Assembly: GCA_028565715.1 (NCBI GenBank)
Contig: JAOXYC010183023.1
Location: forward strand, 1-12,718
Length of the DNA: 12,718 bases
Direction: 5' to 3'
Source: Phoronis pallida
Lineage: Eukaryota > Phoronida > Phoronidae
The position numbers were made by a program, and so were the translations under genes. Of the stretch, positions 1 to 7,478 are shown one piece after another. Within the stretch, counting starts at the first letter, position 1. Each line of letters opens with the position of its first letter. The notes under the pieces are model-generated. The model did no database searches. It was not told the origin of the DNA and saw nothing but the letters and a program-made list of their open reading frames with translations.

Positions 1-634
1 TACCCTCAGGCCTGCAAGTTGTGTGAATATTAGAAGATAAAGAATATAGAATATAGAATCGTTGACCGAGAGTTAACGAGAGTATCTTGTATCAAGAGAA
101 GGAGGGATTGAACAGTAATCAAGGTAAGTTAACTTATGTTAACATAAACTCAATAGTGAAAAGGAAATTTGCTCCCATGGTTTTAGCGAAGACTACCGCT
201 CTCGTGAGTTCGTCGTTAGTTGGTGCTGCGAATTCGTAGCGTGAGGTAGAGCCAGTTTTATCCTAGTAATAGTCGATTTAGCTGAACTGCGTAGCGACCG
301 GTTTTGAGAAGACTCAAGTACGCGTGCATCGAGTAGACCATGGTGAGGTGAGCCAGCTGCTTTTACTTCAAATTGGCAATGAGAAAGCTACCTCGTCGCC
401 AATTGGTAGTAAAAGCAGCCAGCTCACGGTCTACTCAACGCACGCGTACTTGAGTTTTCTCAAAACCCTTCGCTACACAGTTCTGCTAAATTAACTTAAT
501 TAACTACTAGGATACAACTGACTCTTCCTCTCGCTTCGAAGTCCAAACACCAACTATATCGCCAAATTCAACCTGTGACTTCAGCAATCATATAACACTA
601 CGAGTTCTCTGTTGTTAAATTACACCCGAAATAC
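1..634 (-). other. Prefoldin intron 1, 3' end beyond the window
   Basis: This stretch follows the GT donor at 634-633 on the minus strand. No segment encoding the next expected prefoldin residues was found on the minus strand, so the acceptor and exon 2 should be left of the window. Most of 211-563 is a foldback repeat described separately. A perfect 14-bp palindrome, TTATGTTAACATAA, lies at 134-147. On the plus strand, a GTAAGT donor-like site at 124-129 has no recognisable exon before it. Confidence 0.6.
211..563. repeat. Large foldback (inverted repeat), arms of about 165 bp
   Basis: The left arm (211-377) and right arm (398-563) are reverse complements along nearly their whole length, with small mismatches and indels and a loop of about 20 bases. 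Perfect blocks include CTCAAGTACGCGTGC at 313-327 against 440-454, GAGTAGACC at 331-339 against 428-436, CTGCTTTTACT at 357-367 against 408-418, and TAGTTGGTG at 217-225 against 548-556. The arms carry more CpG than the flanks. The structure fits a foldback or MITE-type non-autonomous DNA transposon, or an old inverted duplication. I see no clear target-site duplication and no coding capacity. It sits in prefoldin intron 1. Confidence 0.85.
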
Positions 635-673
635 CTTCTTCAATTCTAAATCAACTCCTGTGGTGGTCGCCAT
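635..673 (-). CDS. PFDN1: Prefoldin subunit 1, first coding exon (partial gene)
   Basis: Read on the minus strand, ATG at 673-671 opens 13 codons, MATTTGVDLELKK, ending in AAG at 637-635. A GT donor (GTATTT) follows at 634-633. As I recall it, vertebrate prefoldin subunit 1 begins MAAPVDLELKK and continues AFTELQ, so the VDLELKK core matches exactly and the exon would end just before the AFTELQ part. Prefoldin 1 is a beta-type subunit of the cytosolic hexameric prefoldin, which passes unfolded actin and tubulin to the CCT/TRiC chaperonin; this segment begins its N-terminal coiled-coil helix. An in-frame TAA at 712-710 with no ATG between it and 673 supports this start. The remaining exons would lie left of the window. 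The match is short, so a chance similarity is not excluded, but start, upstream stop, donor and GC-richer context all agree. Confidence 0.72.
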
Positions 674-676
674 TTT
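666..676 (-). promoter_or_regulatory. YY1-like element over the prefoldin start codon
   Basis: The minus strand reads AAAATGGCGAC across the initiator ATG. This resembles the AANATGGCGGC motif bound by YY1 and found around start codons of many housekeeping genes, where it acts in both transcription and translation initiation. It differs at one core position (A for G). Only the sequence match supports it. Confidence 0.35.
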
Positions 677-1349
677 TGTTGCTAGACTATTCGAATTATC
701 TCCCCTGTTTTACTCACCAAGCAACTATTTAAAAAAATGATCCTTAAAACCCCTAATAATGCGCAATGGGATGAATTTGTTGAAATTTAAATTGTATGTT
801 ACGATTTTGTAAATTATTGTCGATGACTTATGAGTTTTAAATGAGAAGTATGAAGTAAATTGAAGTGGTGGGTTCATCCTGTGTTTACCTGTTTACCTGC
901 GGTCTCGTTTTCAAATAACATCTGTCAAAAGAATTTTAGCTTGTTGGAGAATCCGAATGATTATTTTATCACATTTCGTTCGTCTTCTGGTCTGATGACA
1001 AGAATGTTAATAACATGTAGTCATGTAAGTATTCGACTGATGAAGTTCAAAATTTTATTTGTGGAACTTTGTAATTTTAAAGCTTTCTGACAAGGGTAAC
1101 ATTTTCTCTTTCAAAAATGAAGCAACAAAAATGAGTCACCAGTGCCAGTGGTCACATTTTTCAGGTGAATGAAAATATTTTTGCATGATTGATCATACTT
1201 TGATGACATTAAATATGTTTATCATTCAAGCCCACGCTGTCCTTTTGTTTAGTGAGTATTTTCATTTTGGATTGTTCATTCTACTAGATCAGATCTGACT
1301 TAATTAAGTTAATTTAGAGTTTCACAACCTTCAAACTCAAAGTTCAATG
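674..1349. other. Upstream region of prefoldin 1, likely containing its promoter
   Basis: The prefoldin transcription start must lie in or beyond this stretch. A T-rich TTTAAATA-like sequence on the minus strand near 724-733 could be a weak TATA-like site. A GTGAGT on the minus strand (717-712) could be a donor of an upstream non-coding exon. Neither is proven. From about 780 the sequence becomes AT-rich, and I see no exon, RNA gene or repeat up to 1349. The 76-codon open frame at 860-1090 has no recognisable similarity and is treated as chance. Confidence 0.35.
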
Positions 1350-1457
1350 GGTACAAGTCATATATAGCGGCCCCTCGCTTATTCCCGTTATTCAGTCAAT
1401 GAGTTTTAATTGACTGAATAACAAGTTAACTAGGGACCGCTATACACGACTTGTACC
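1350..1457. repeat. Short foldback element, MITE-like
   Basis: GGTACAAGTC at 1350-1359 is the exact reverse complement of GACTTGTACC at 1448-1457. The arms continue inward through TATAGCGG against CCGCTATA to a perfect 14-bp inner stem, GTTATTCAGTCAAT (1387-1400) against 1409-1422, leaving an 8-base loop. The whole 108-bp unit folds into one hairpin with some bulges. TCAATGG occurs at 1344-1350 and again at 1460-1466, close to each end, and may be a target-site duplication, although it overlaps the left end by one base and is two bases beyond the right end. A small MITE is the simplest reading. Confidence 0.8.
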
Positions 1458-1780
1458 AATCAATGGTCACTGAATAAATTAAAACTGACCCTTGGGGTTT
1501 GGCCTGACAAATTTAGTTGATCAAAGGATTACTACTCTAGACTAGAGGCTTGAAAAAAAAAATTGACTATGTAACCAGGTAACAGGAATTGTACAAACAC
1601 ACCTTTATAGTATTTTATCTAATGAATCAAAACACTGAGACAAAAATCAGTCCATAAAGTGTTCCACATAAATGTACCGAAATTGGTGAAAAAGGGTGCA
1701 AATATGTATTGTAAAATGGAATGAACCACCCATGAGATCCTATTGACTATCTCTACAAGTGTTTCTGCCATGGTTTAAAT
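1458..1780. other. AT-rich intergenic stretch, nothing recognised
   Basis: No exon-like segment, RNA gene or complex repeat is visible here. There is a run of ten A residues at 1553-1562 and otherwise unremarkable AT-rich sequence. Confidence 0.4.
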
Positions 1781-2002
1781 ACCCAGGTGGCCAAGCGGTC
1801 TAGAGAGCCAGCTCAACCGCAACTCCACTTACTACTGGATGTTGCAGGTTCAAATCCGCGTAGACCTGTGAGCATTTTTCAAAGGTCTGTCTCACCCCTA
1901 TGCTCGGTTTTAAAAGCCAACTTGTCACCCTAAGGGTCAGAAAATGACCGTGTACAGGTTGTAAAACTCTCTAAAACTAAGACTAAGACTAACACACTGC
2001 AG
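1781..2002 (+). mobile_element. tRNA-Leu-like SINE with short-repeat 3' tail
   Basis: The head resembles a class II tRNA of the leucine type. The A box TGGCCAAGCGG is at 1788-1798 and is followed by GTCTAGAGAGCC, close to the D-arm of tRNA-Leu. A perfect B box, GGTTCAAATCC, is at 1847-1857. A remnant acceptor pairing, CAGGT near 1784-1788 with ACCTG near 1864-1868, spans about 88 nt, as expected with a long variable arm. The T stem is mismatched, so it is not a working tRNA. A non-tRNA body of about 100 bp follows, ending in a tail built of repeated ACTAAG-like units at about 1972-1992, as in SINEs mobilised by a LINE partner. Internal A and B boxes would drive RNA polymerase III. I cannot name the family. 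Confidence 0.7.
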
Positions 2003-2020
2003 GGCTGCAGTTCTGCATTC

Positions 2021-2049
2021 TTTGCAATTGATTTTGAATCAATTGCAAA
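2021..2049. repeat. Perfect 12-bp inverted repeat (hairpin)
   Basis: TTTGCAATTGAT at 2021-2032 and its exact complement ATCAATTGCAAA at 2038-2049 are separated by five bases. The hairpin lies about 30 bp beyond the SINE tail. It is not followed by a functional context I recognise. Confidence 0.6.
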
Positions 2050-3834
2050 CTTAAAAGTTTAAAAAAAACTGATTAAAAATGAAGATAAGGTTCCAACATT
2101 GCAATAGATGATTTTTTAGACGAAGCATCATCCTATCAAAATTTTGAAGGGACTGACACAGTGGCAGAATTACCATCACCTTTTATTTTTAAAATGAAAA
2201 TGTGCTGCAAAAGTTTGAAAAAAAAAACTTTTGATACTGCTTACTAGATCAATTCACAATTACAGTAGATATTTTCTATTAGGCCCTATTTCAAACATTC
2301 TTGTTCATATCATTTCTTAAAATCCCCTTGGGCCTAGTTAGAAAAGAAATTCTGGGATTTAGTATTTTTGTTCTCCAGCTTAAATGCACATCATCCAGTT
2401 CATTGAATAGCAATTTTGATTAATGGGAAATTGTCGATTGAACTTACATGGGATTAAATTTCAATTTGAAATTTTGTCAGTTTTTATGATCGAGTTAATA
2501 AGCTTTAATTGAAAAACAGGGTCCATTTTGATATTTTATTTCTACCTTATGATGAGTGATTGTTGAAGATAGGCCTAGTGAGAATGTTGGTTCTTGTAAA
2601 CTCTTTGTTTGAAACCATGTGCAATAAAATCTTACTTTTAAATACAAAAATAATTGCAAAACTTCAAAATTTATAAAAAAAATTTGTGGTGTGCTCATTC
2701 TCTCTGAATGCACCACACAGCATATGCAAGTACGAATAAAAAATAGAAGCAACCATGTATTAAGAATGTGTAAATCTCTATGTCTGAAGGCTATACTAAA
2801 TGATGAATGAATTGTTATTGAACAGTTCCGATAAAGTGTCATTGTGTTTGGCACTTGATAGACTGCAGTCATTTAGTATTCATGGCCGCAACACAATCAA
2901 GCAAGTCACATTACTGTTAGTTTTCGCAGTTAATGTGGCGAAGAAACTCAGTCGCATTAGCCTTTGGCATGTTATCTTGTGAATTGTTTTTTAGTCGTAG
3001 CATTTGTCGACATAGCTACTGTAAGGTAAGATTTGGTCTAGATAAAGCATTTTTACTTGTATTAGTGAAGGCAATCTGTTGTGTTGAGTTTGTAGTGGAA
3101 ATTTGTCAAATTTCATACAAATGAATTAAGTATGCCAGCCTATTCTTTGATCAAAAACTCCTTTGTAGTGTGAGAATTGGACTTGCTTGTTTTCAAAGAC
3201 GTCATTCAAAATCTGCCTCCATCTGGGAAGTTTTAAGCAAGCTTTGTATTATTTTCTGTTCTAGAAAATAGCTAATGTTAAAGTTGATTTCCACAATGTA
3301 TAATTAACATATTTGTAAAATTGCGAAATGCATGATAATTGGTCAAAATTGTGAAAAAATATATCTGAATTATTTAACAGTGGACAAGTTTTACTTGTCT
3401 TTAGGAGTAGGTCAAACTTAGCAATTTGTTATCAAACTGATGATTGCTTATAAGTAGTAGTAATATTTTATTTAAGTGACATGTTCTACAATACATTAAT
3501 CATATAACAAATAGAAATATTGAAATCATGTCTCTTTTGGTAGTTCAACATCCTGAACAACTTTCTAAATTACTGTATACAAAGGACACATGCAAACCTT
3601 GGGCAGATAATGAGATAATCCATTATGTTTGGTCATGTACTTGCTCACAGAGTTTCATAATACAATTTCTCAAGTGGGCCATGAAATTTCTTTCAACCAT
3701 AGATATTCAGTTGTCCAGAGTGTCCTGTATCATCACACCCACATTGTTGATGCACTGTATAGGTAACAAAAAGGTTGTATTTGTTTGCATTTTTTTGTCA
3801 ATAGATATATATTACTGGTCATTGTTGGCATAAT
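2050..3834. other. AT-rich non-coding stretch between the two genes
   Basis: Several open frames of 60-125 codons occur here on both strands (for example 2495-2872 minus and 3528-3833 plus). Their translations show no domain or family similarity I recognise and no exon-like base composition. Minor hairpins include GACAAG/CTTGTC near 3383-3399 and TGTGGTG/CACCACA near 2684-2717. RAPGEF 5' non-coding exons could lie here but cannot be picked out. Confidence 0.35.
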
Positions 3835-3984
3835 ATGTTGTACATACTGGATAGGAGTGTAGATTTATTGATTCAGGACAAGTTGAAGCATGGGGGTTGT
3901 GTTATTAAAAAACCTGCACCCAAACTCAGTAAGGTTCATTTGAATTTTAAGGCATTTTTGACTAAAAGGATGAAAGTTAAATAA
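3835..3984 (+). CDS. Small basic open frame, 49 codons, unrecognised
   Basis: ATG at 3835 opens 49 codons ending in TAA at 3982. The product is lysine-rich, with the segment CVIKKPAPKLSKVHLNFKAF in its middle and MKVK at its end. The TAA overlaps an AATAAA hexamer at 3980-3985. Alternatively, an AG after the T-rich stretch near 3870 could make the second half a terminal exon. I recognise no family, and frames of this length arise often by chance in such sequence. It is listed only because its composition is less simple than neighbouring frames. Confidence 0.12.
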   Translation: MLYILDRSVDLLIQDKLKHGGCVIKKPAPKLSKVHLNFKAFLTKRMKVK

Positions 3985-5088
3985 AGGTAAGTTTAGGGTA
4001 TGAACTGATGATGTTTTGCGATTAGTTTATATAATTAATTAATTGTTAACCAATAACCACTTATTTTGATTAAGGAAGCTACCCTCCACCTTCTTCTGTT
4101 GGAGTGCAAGTTGCTATGTTTCATAGGCTCGTGAGTCGATGCCGGTGATGCTGATTGGATGATATCCTTGATACTGTTTAATTATTGCTTTTCCTGGTAT
4201 TGACTCACAAGGAGAAGCTTGTTGTAATATGGTTAAAACAAGAAGTTGCGTCCTTCTCGCAGCTAGTGCTTGTCACGTGTTTGGTTACATTTTAACCAGT
4301 AAGTTCAGTATTAGATATTATTTTTCATGTCTTCATCAACTGGATGAATCAAAATATCTACGTTTGTTGTAGGCTACTAGACAATTGAATTATTCTGATC
4401 CACAAAAGATTTTCTTTGATTTGTCATTTTTGACAGAATCAGCTATTATAGGTAAAAATCTTCTCAATATAAATGATCTGTTATTTTTTTATTCCGTAGA
4501 TAAGTCTCAGATATCTCTATTTAATGATAAATATGATAGAAAAAATATTTTTCTTTTTCTTTTTTGCATTTAAGATAACCATGTAAAAAAGAAAATTTGC
4601 TGAGTGGTAAATTTGTTTCAGGAACTTGGTGGCGAAAATCAAGCTGATCCACGGAAATAACATTTTGTAAATGTGGAGGTGTTGATGGCCCTTGTCAACT
4701 TGATCATTGCTCCCAAAACTTTTGCTTGCAAAAAAACTCTGTTAGCCTAAACTTTGTCTGATTACAATGGTAAAAAGCTTTGTGTGGCGGGGGGTACAGA
4801 TATCGATGGCCGTTATGTCGCTACAATGTAGCGATCCACCAAATGTTTGCATTTATTTACTCGTGGGAAGTCGTTCTATCCTGTGATGCAAGCCATTCTG
4901 CTAAAAACTTTTGCTTGCTACAACTTGTTTGCCATGTTCCGAAAAACGTGAAAAAATACAGTGAACTTGTATGTAGCGAGTTAACCACATTTTTTTGGAT
5001 CTCAACAGTTTGTGTTTTTTCTTCAAAATGAAATTGATTTCAAATGATGTTGTGACCAAATACTAAATTTTTAATTTTACTGTTTCAG
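3985..5088 (+). other. Upstream flank of the RAPGEF exon, candidate 5' UTR exon ends
   Basis: The acceptor at 5087-5088 requires at least one exon further 5'. Two strong donor-like sites lie within range: AAAG|GTAAGT (donor at 3987) and CCA|GTAAGT (donor at 4299). Splicing from either would join frames containing upstream stops (TAA just before the first, TAG at 4264-4266 in the frame of the second), so they could only be 5' untranslated exons with translation starting at 5162. Around 4029-4045 there is a short AATT-type simple repeat. The open frame at 4780-5031 has no recognisable similarity. Confidence 0.25.
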
Positions 5089-5230
5089 ACATTATGCGGA
5101 CTATGAGGTGAGAGAGGATGAGCTGAGTTCAAGAAGGACATCACACCTGCGCGACATCACAATGACGGGCTATATAGAGCATCACTTTGTCAGGGCCCTC
5201 AAGACACGTCCTGATCAACGCACATACAAG
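5089..5230 (+). CDS. RAPGEF2/6-like: RAPGEF exon a, with probable start codon
   Basis: A T-rich tract and CAG acceptor (AG at 5087-5088) precede this 142-bp exon, and GTAGAG follows it as donor. One leading base completes a codon from an upstream exon (phase 2), then 47 codons follow and end in phase 0. The ATG at 5162-5164 has A at -3 and aligns with the vertebrate initiator, giving MTGYIEHHFVRAL and so on. Before it, 24 further codons are open in the same frame (HYADYEVREDELSSRR then TSHLRDIT), so a longer N-terminal isoform is possible. The intron-side frame has a TAA at 5072-5074, so the extension would need an upstream exon. Confidence 0.9.
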
Positions 5231-7392
5231 GTAGAGTTAGATTTTATATGGCCAACTTTTAAGTTCATAAAATAAAATCAAGATGTCATACAAACCTGGT
5301 TTCATTAGTAAATGGAAAAGAAGTTCTCAGTATTAATGATGTAGCTTCCAACCCCAGTTGTCTTTTTTGCAACTACCAAAACTGGACCACCATCAAGAAT
5401 AAAATATGAGCACAAAATTCTAAGCTCATCAATCTTGGTGAAATTGTGTCCATTATTTGTTATTCTTAGGGTTTGAAAGGTCAAGATTCCAATTTGACAA
5501 TTTTTTTTTATAGAAAGACTTGTAATTAAAAATGTGAACTATTTAGAAAATTATGTATTTGAAGTATTTTATAATTCTGCTAGGGCAGTTTTAACAAACA
5601 GTGAACTGCATAACTTTCCTCTCAATTTACCTAGAAATACCTAGTTCCTAGTACCTAGAAAACCAATCAGTGTTCAATGAATAATTTATCCCCTACCTTA
5701 CTACTTACACTAGTTAAATATACTGTGATTATATCCTCAGGACCTGGACATAATCTTCTCGTACCTGAAGGGTCTGGAGGCTTTGACGTCATTACGGGAG
5801 CCCGCTCTTCGTGTCATGTGCAAATCAGTCCGCTATGAATACAGGGACGCAAATGCTTTGCTATACACGTAAGTCTCAAATGCAGAAAAAATGATCTATA
5901 ATGCTTGTTGTTAAATGTTTAATTCTTTTATAATAGGTATGGCCAAAAACCCAACACTTCATGCCATGTTTTGTGACTCTCTGCTCCTAAATATTACCTG
6001 ACCTGTTTCAACAGCTGGTGTAAAGCACCCAAATTATTAAATACTAGTAGGCCTACTTACTATTGTTGGTGTAAACCAATTTGAATGCAGAGAAAGGTTA
6101 ATTAAAGGATGATTACAAACTAACCTTACTATACTTAAACATGTATGGATGAGAAATGGTATTTAAAAGGGCATGTCTACTATACTAAATGATTACAAGG
6201 ATGATGAAAAAAAATCATTTTTATTGACTATAAACACTTTTTTGGAGGAATTCTTTTTTTCTGAAATATTCTCAAGATTTTAGTTTTAAACAATTAGAAA
6301 TTGCCAAATGTACAAAGAATAGCAAAAAGTGAAAAGGTACAAGTTTACCAAATTGAATAATATACCCTATATAAGATAAAATTTACCCATATTCATTAAT
6401 CAATTTATTTTGATTCCAATTTCTTCAATTTATTTGGAAAGTATATATACTAAGGATCCGACAAAGGTTTTTTTTCTGTCTGTGATATTTTTTATGTTTT
6501 TGTGATTCACTGTCAGTGTCTTTTCTGTGATCAAGATATGTTACACAAAAAAACATTTACATAGCTATCCATCAAATCTTTTTGAAGAAATTCCAGATAA
6601 GTAATTCCGACTGATAAAAAGAGAAATTGTCATTGATCAATGAATACGGTTGAATACTCATATCATCAACTTTTCATCTTCTAGAACTTTTGTGTCAAGT
6701 CGAGCAAACTTTTCAGTTGTCTGTGAGATGATTGAATTGATTGTGTTCTATTTGAAACAACCTTATCTCTCTTGTATCTGTGGCAAAACTTTTGATAAAG
6801 TGATACATTAATAGTTTTTCTATAATCAGATTTTGTCGGGATATAGTTTGAAAGAAAATTTGTATTTAGTTTTATATTTTAGGCCATTTGAAGAAAGAAA
6901 GATAAGATTTTTGCTGGTTAATTTTCATAAATATTCATTGGTTCTTAACACTATTTACAAAAACATTAAAGTTCAATGAACTGTGAAGTTGGGTGATTTT
7001 ACGACTTGATTATTATCACTCTTTACACTTATTGATTTACTTGAATTATGTTGATTTTTGGCCATAGTATTAGTAGAAAGTTTAACACCTATGTTTTGAT
7101 TTATTTGCAAACTTGAAAAATCGAGATTTTTTAGCTCTCGGCTGTTATTTTTTTATCAATTTATTGATTAAAAAAATGTATAAGCAGAAATTCCGTATTG
7201 ATAAGTTTACATTGTTGGGAAGCAGTGTAAACCTTTTAAAATGAAATTCTGCTGTGGTTCTGACAGAAATTATAATACTATTATATCCAAACTTATTTAC
7301 CATTTCAGTCGAGGCAGTCCGAGTTCCTGTTGGTTTATTCTACTGTCTGGTTCAGTATTCATTGACGGCTCCATGTTCTTACCAAGAAGCAG
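5089..7392 (+). CDS. RAPGEF2/6-like: Rap guanine nucleotide exchange factor, PDZ-GEF type (RAPGEF2/6 family), N-terminal part
   Basis: The coding blocks join as 5089-5230, 5741-5868 and 7309-7392. From the methionine at 5162 they give 93 residues. As I recall the human RAPGEF2 N-terminus (MASYVDNSF...), the alignment is gapless, with shared FSYL/YSYL, LRE, VRYE, the AN..LY segment, CW.ILLSGSVFI and SMFLPRS. PDZ-GEFs activate Rap1/Rap2 by GDP release and act at cell junctions and membranes. Their order is cNMP-binding-like domain(s), REM, PDZ, Ras-association and CDC25-type catalytic domains; only the start of the first cNMP-like domain is here. That domain is known not to bind cAMP in the usual way. 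EPAC (RAPGEF3/4) is less likely, because the start and the SMFLPRS segment match PDZ-GEF. The gene is incomplete at both ends. Whether it is the single invertebrate ancestor of RAPGEF2 and RAPGEF6 cannot be told from this. Confidence 0.93.
5231..5740 (+). other. RAPGEF intron between exons a and b (phase 0)
   Basis: This 510-bp GT-AG intron has donor GTAGAG and acceptor ATATCCTCAG. It is AT-rich and holds a small cluster of CCTAG words at 5629-5660, but no gene or mobile element I recognise. Confidence 0.9.
5741..5868 (+). CDS. RAPGEF2/6-like: RAPGEF exon b
   Basis: This 128-bp exon lies between the CAG acceptor at 5738-5740 and a perfect GTAAGT donor at 5869. It encodes 42 codons plus two bases, from DLDIIFSYL through GLEALTSLRE and VMCKSVRYEY to DANALLY. 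This matches the PDZ-GEF segment leading into the first cNMP-binding-like domain (vertebrate DLEIVYSYL, GMEAL, LRE, VRYE, as recalled). The base composition is clearly richer in G and C than the introns on either side. Its phase 2 end joins the single leading base of the next exon to form ACT (Thr). Confidence 0.95.
5869..7308 (+). other. RAPGEF intron between exons b and c (phase 2)
   Basis: This 1440-bp intron runs from GTAAGT to the acceptor CATTTCAG. It is AT-rich throughout. An imperfect hairpin at about 7148-7176 (T-run plus ATCAAT, then ATTGAT plus A-run) is the only structure noted. I see no exon, RNA gene or mobile element inside. Confidence 0.9.
7309..7392 (+). CDS. RAPGEF2/6-like: RAPGEF exon c, cNMP-binding-like domain strand region
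   Basis: This 84-bp exon follows CATTTCAG and precedes donor GTAGGA. After one shared base it encodes RGSPSS, then CWFILLSGSVFIDG and SMFLPRS, and ends two bases into a codon (AG, which gives Ser or Arg). CW.ILLSGSVFI is the beta-strand signature of the cyclic-nucleotide-binding fold, and its form here is the PDZ-GEF version. The preceding RGSPSS loop differs from the vertebrate PDDIGT but has the same length. The next exon, expected to begin with the FGKR-like segment, was not found in the rest of the window. Confidence 0.95.
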
Positions 7393-7410
7393 GTAGGATT
7401 TTCATTAGGA

Positions 7411-7478
7411 AGACCTGATTTCCAACTTCAGTCCCCTTTACTGGACAGGTGCATCGTCTAACTGAGCTACTAAGCCCC
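7411..7478 (-). mobile_element. Decayed tRNA-like SINE head
   Basis: On the minus strand the stretch starts GGGGCTTAGTAGCTCAGTTA, very like the acceptor and D-arm of a tRNA. The A-box-like TAGCTCAGTTAGA lies at 7469-7457. A GTCC/GGAC stem around a loop containing GTAA resembles an anticodon arm. A degraded B-box-like GTTGGAAATCAGG lies at 7426-7414. This spacing fits a class I tRNA-derived SINE remnant or a tRNA pseudogene. The B box is too degraded for function. The element begins about 18 bp downstream of the RAPGEF donor at 7393. Confidence 0.45.

Noticed and set aside
1781-1872. Functional tRNA-Leu gene
   Set aside because: The T stem and acceptor are mismatched and the sequence continues into a SINE-like body and tail, so a working tRNA is unlikely.
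2495-2872. 125-codon open frame on the minus strand
   Set aside because: The composition is that of translated AT-rich intergenic DNA, with no motif, signal peptide or homologue I recognise.
3528-3833. 101-codon open frame on the plus strand
   Set aside because: Although among the longest, its translation is rich in Leu, Ile and Cys in a way typical of AT-rich non-coding DNA. There is no recognisable domain and no exon-like splice context that joins it to a known gene.
4211-4298. ATG at 4230 reading into the GTAAGT donor at 4299 as a RAPGEF first coding exon
   Set aside because: That frame ends in phase 1, and joining to 5089 gives a stop within a few codons, so it cannot encode the RAPGEF N-terminus.
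4616-4668. Possible exon after GTTTCAG near 4614-4620
   Set aside because: The frame stops after 12 codons, no donor follows, and the residues do not match any part of PDZ-GEF.
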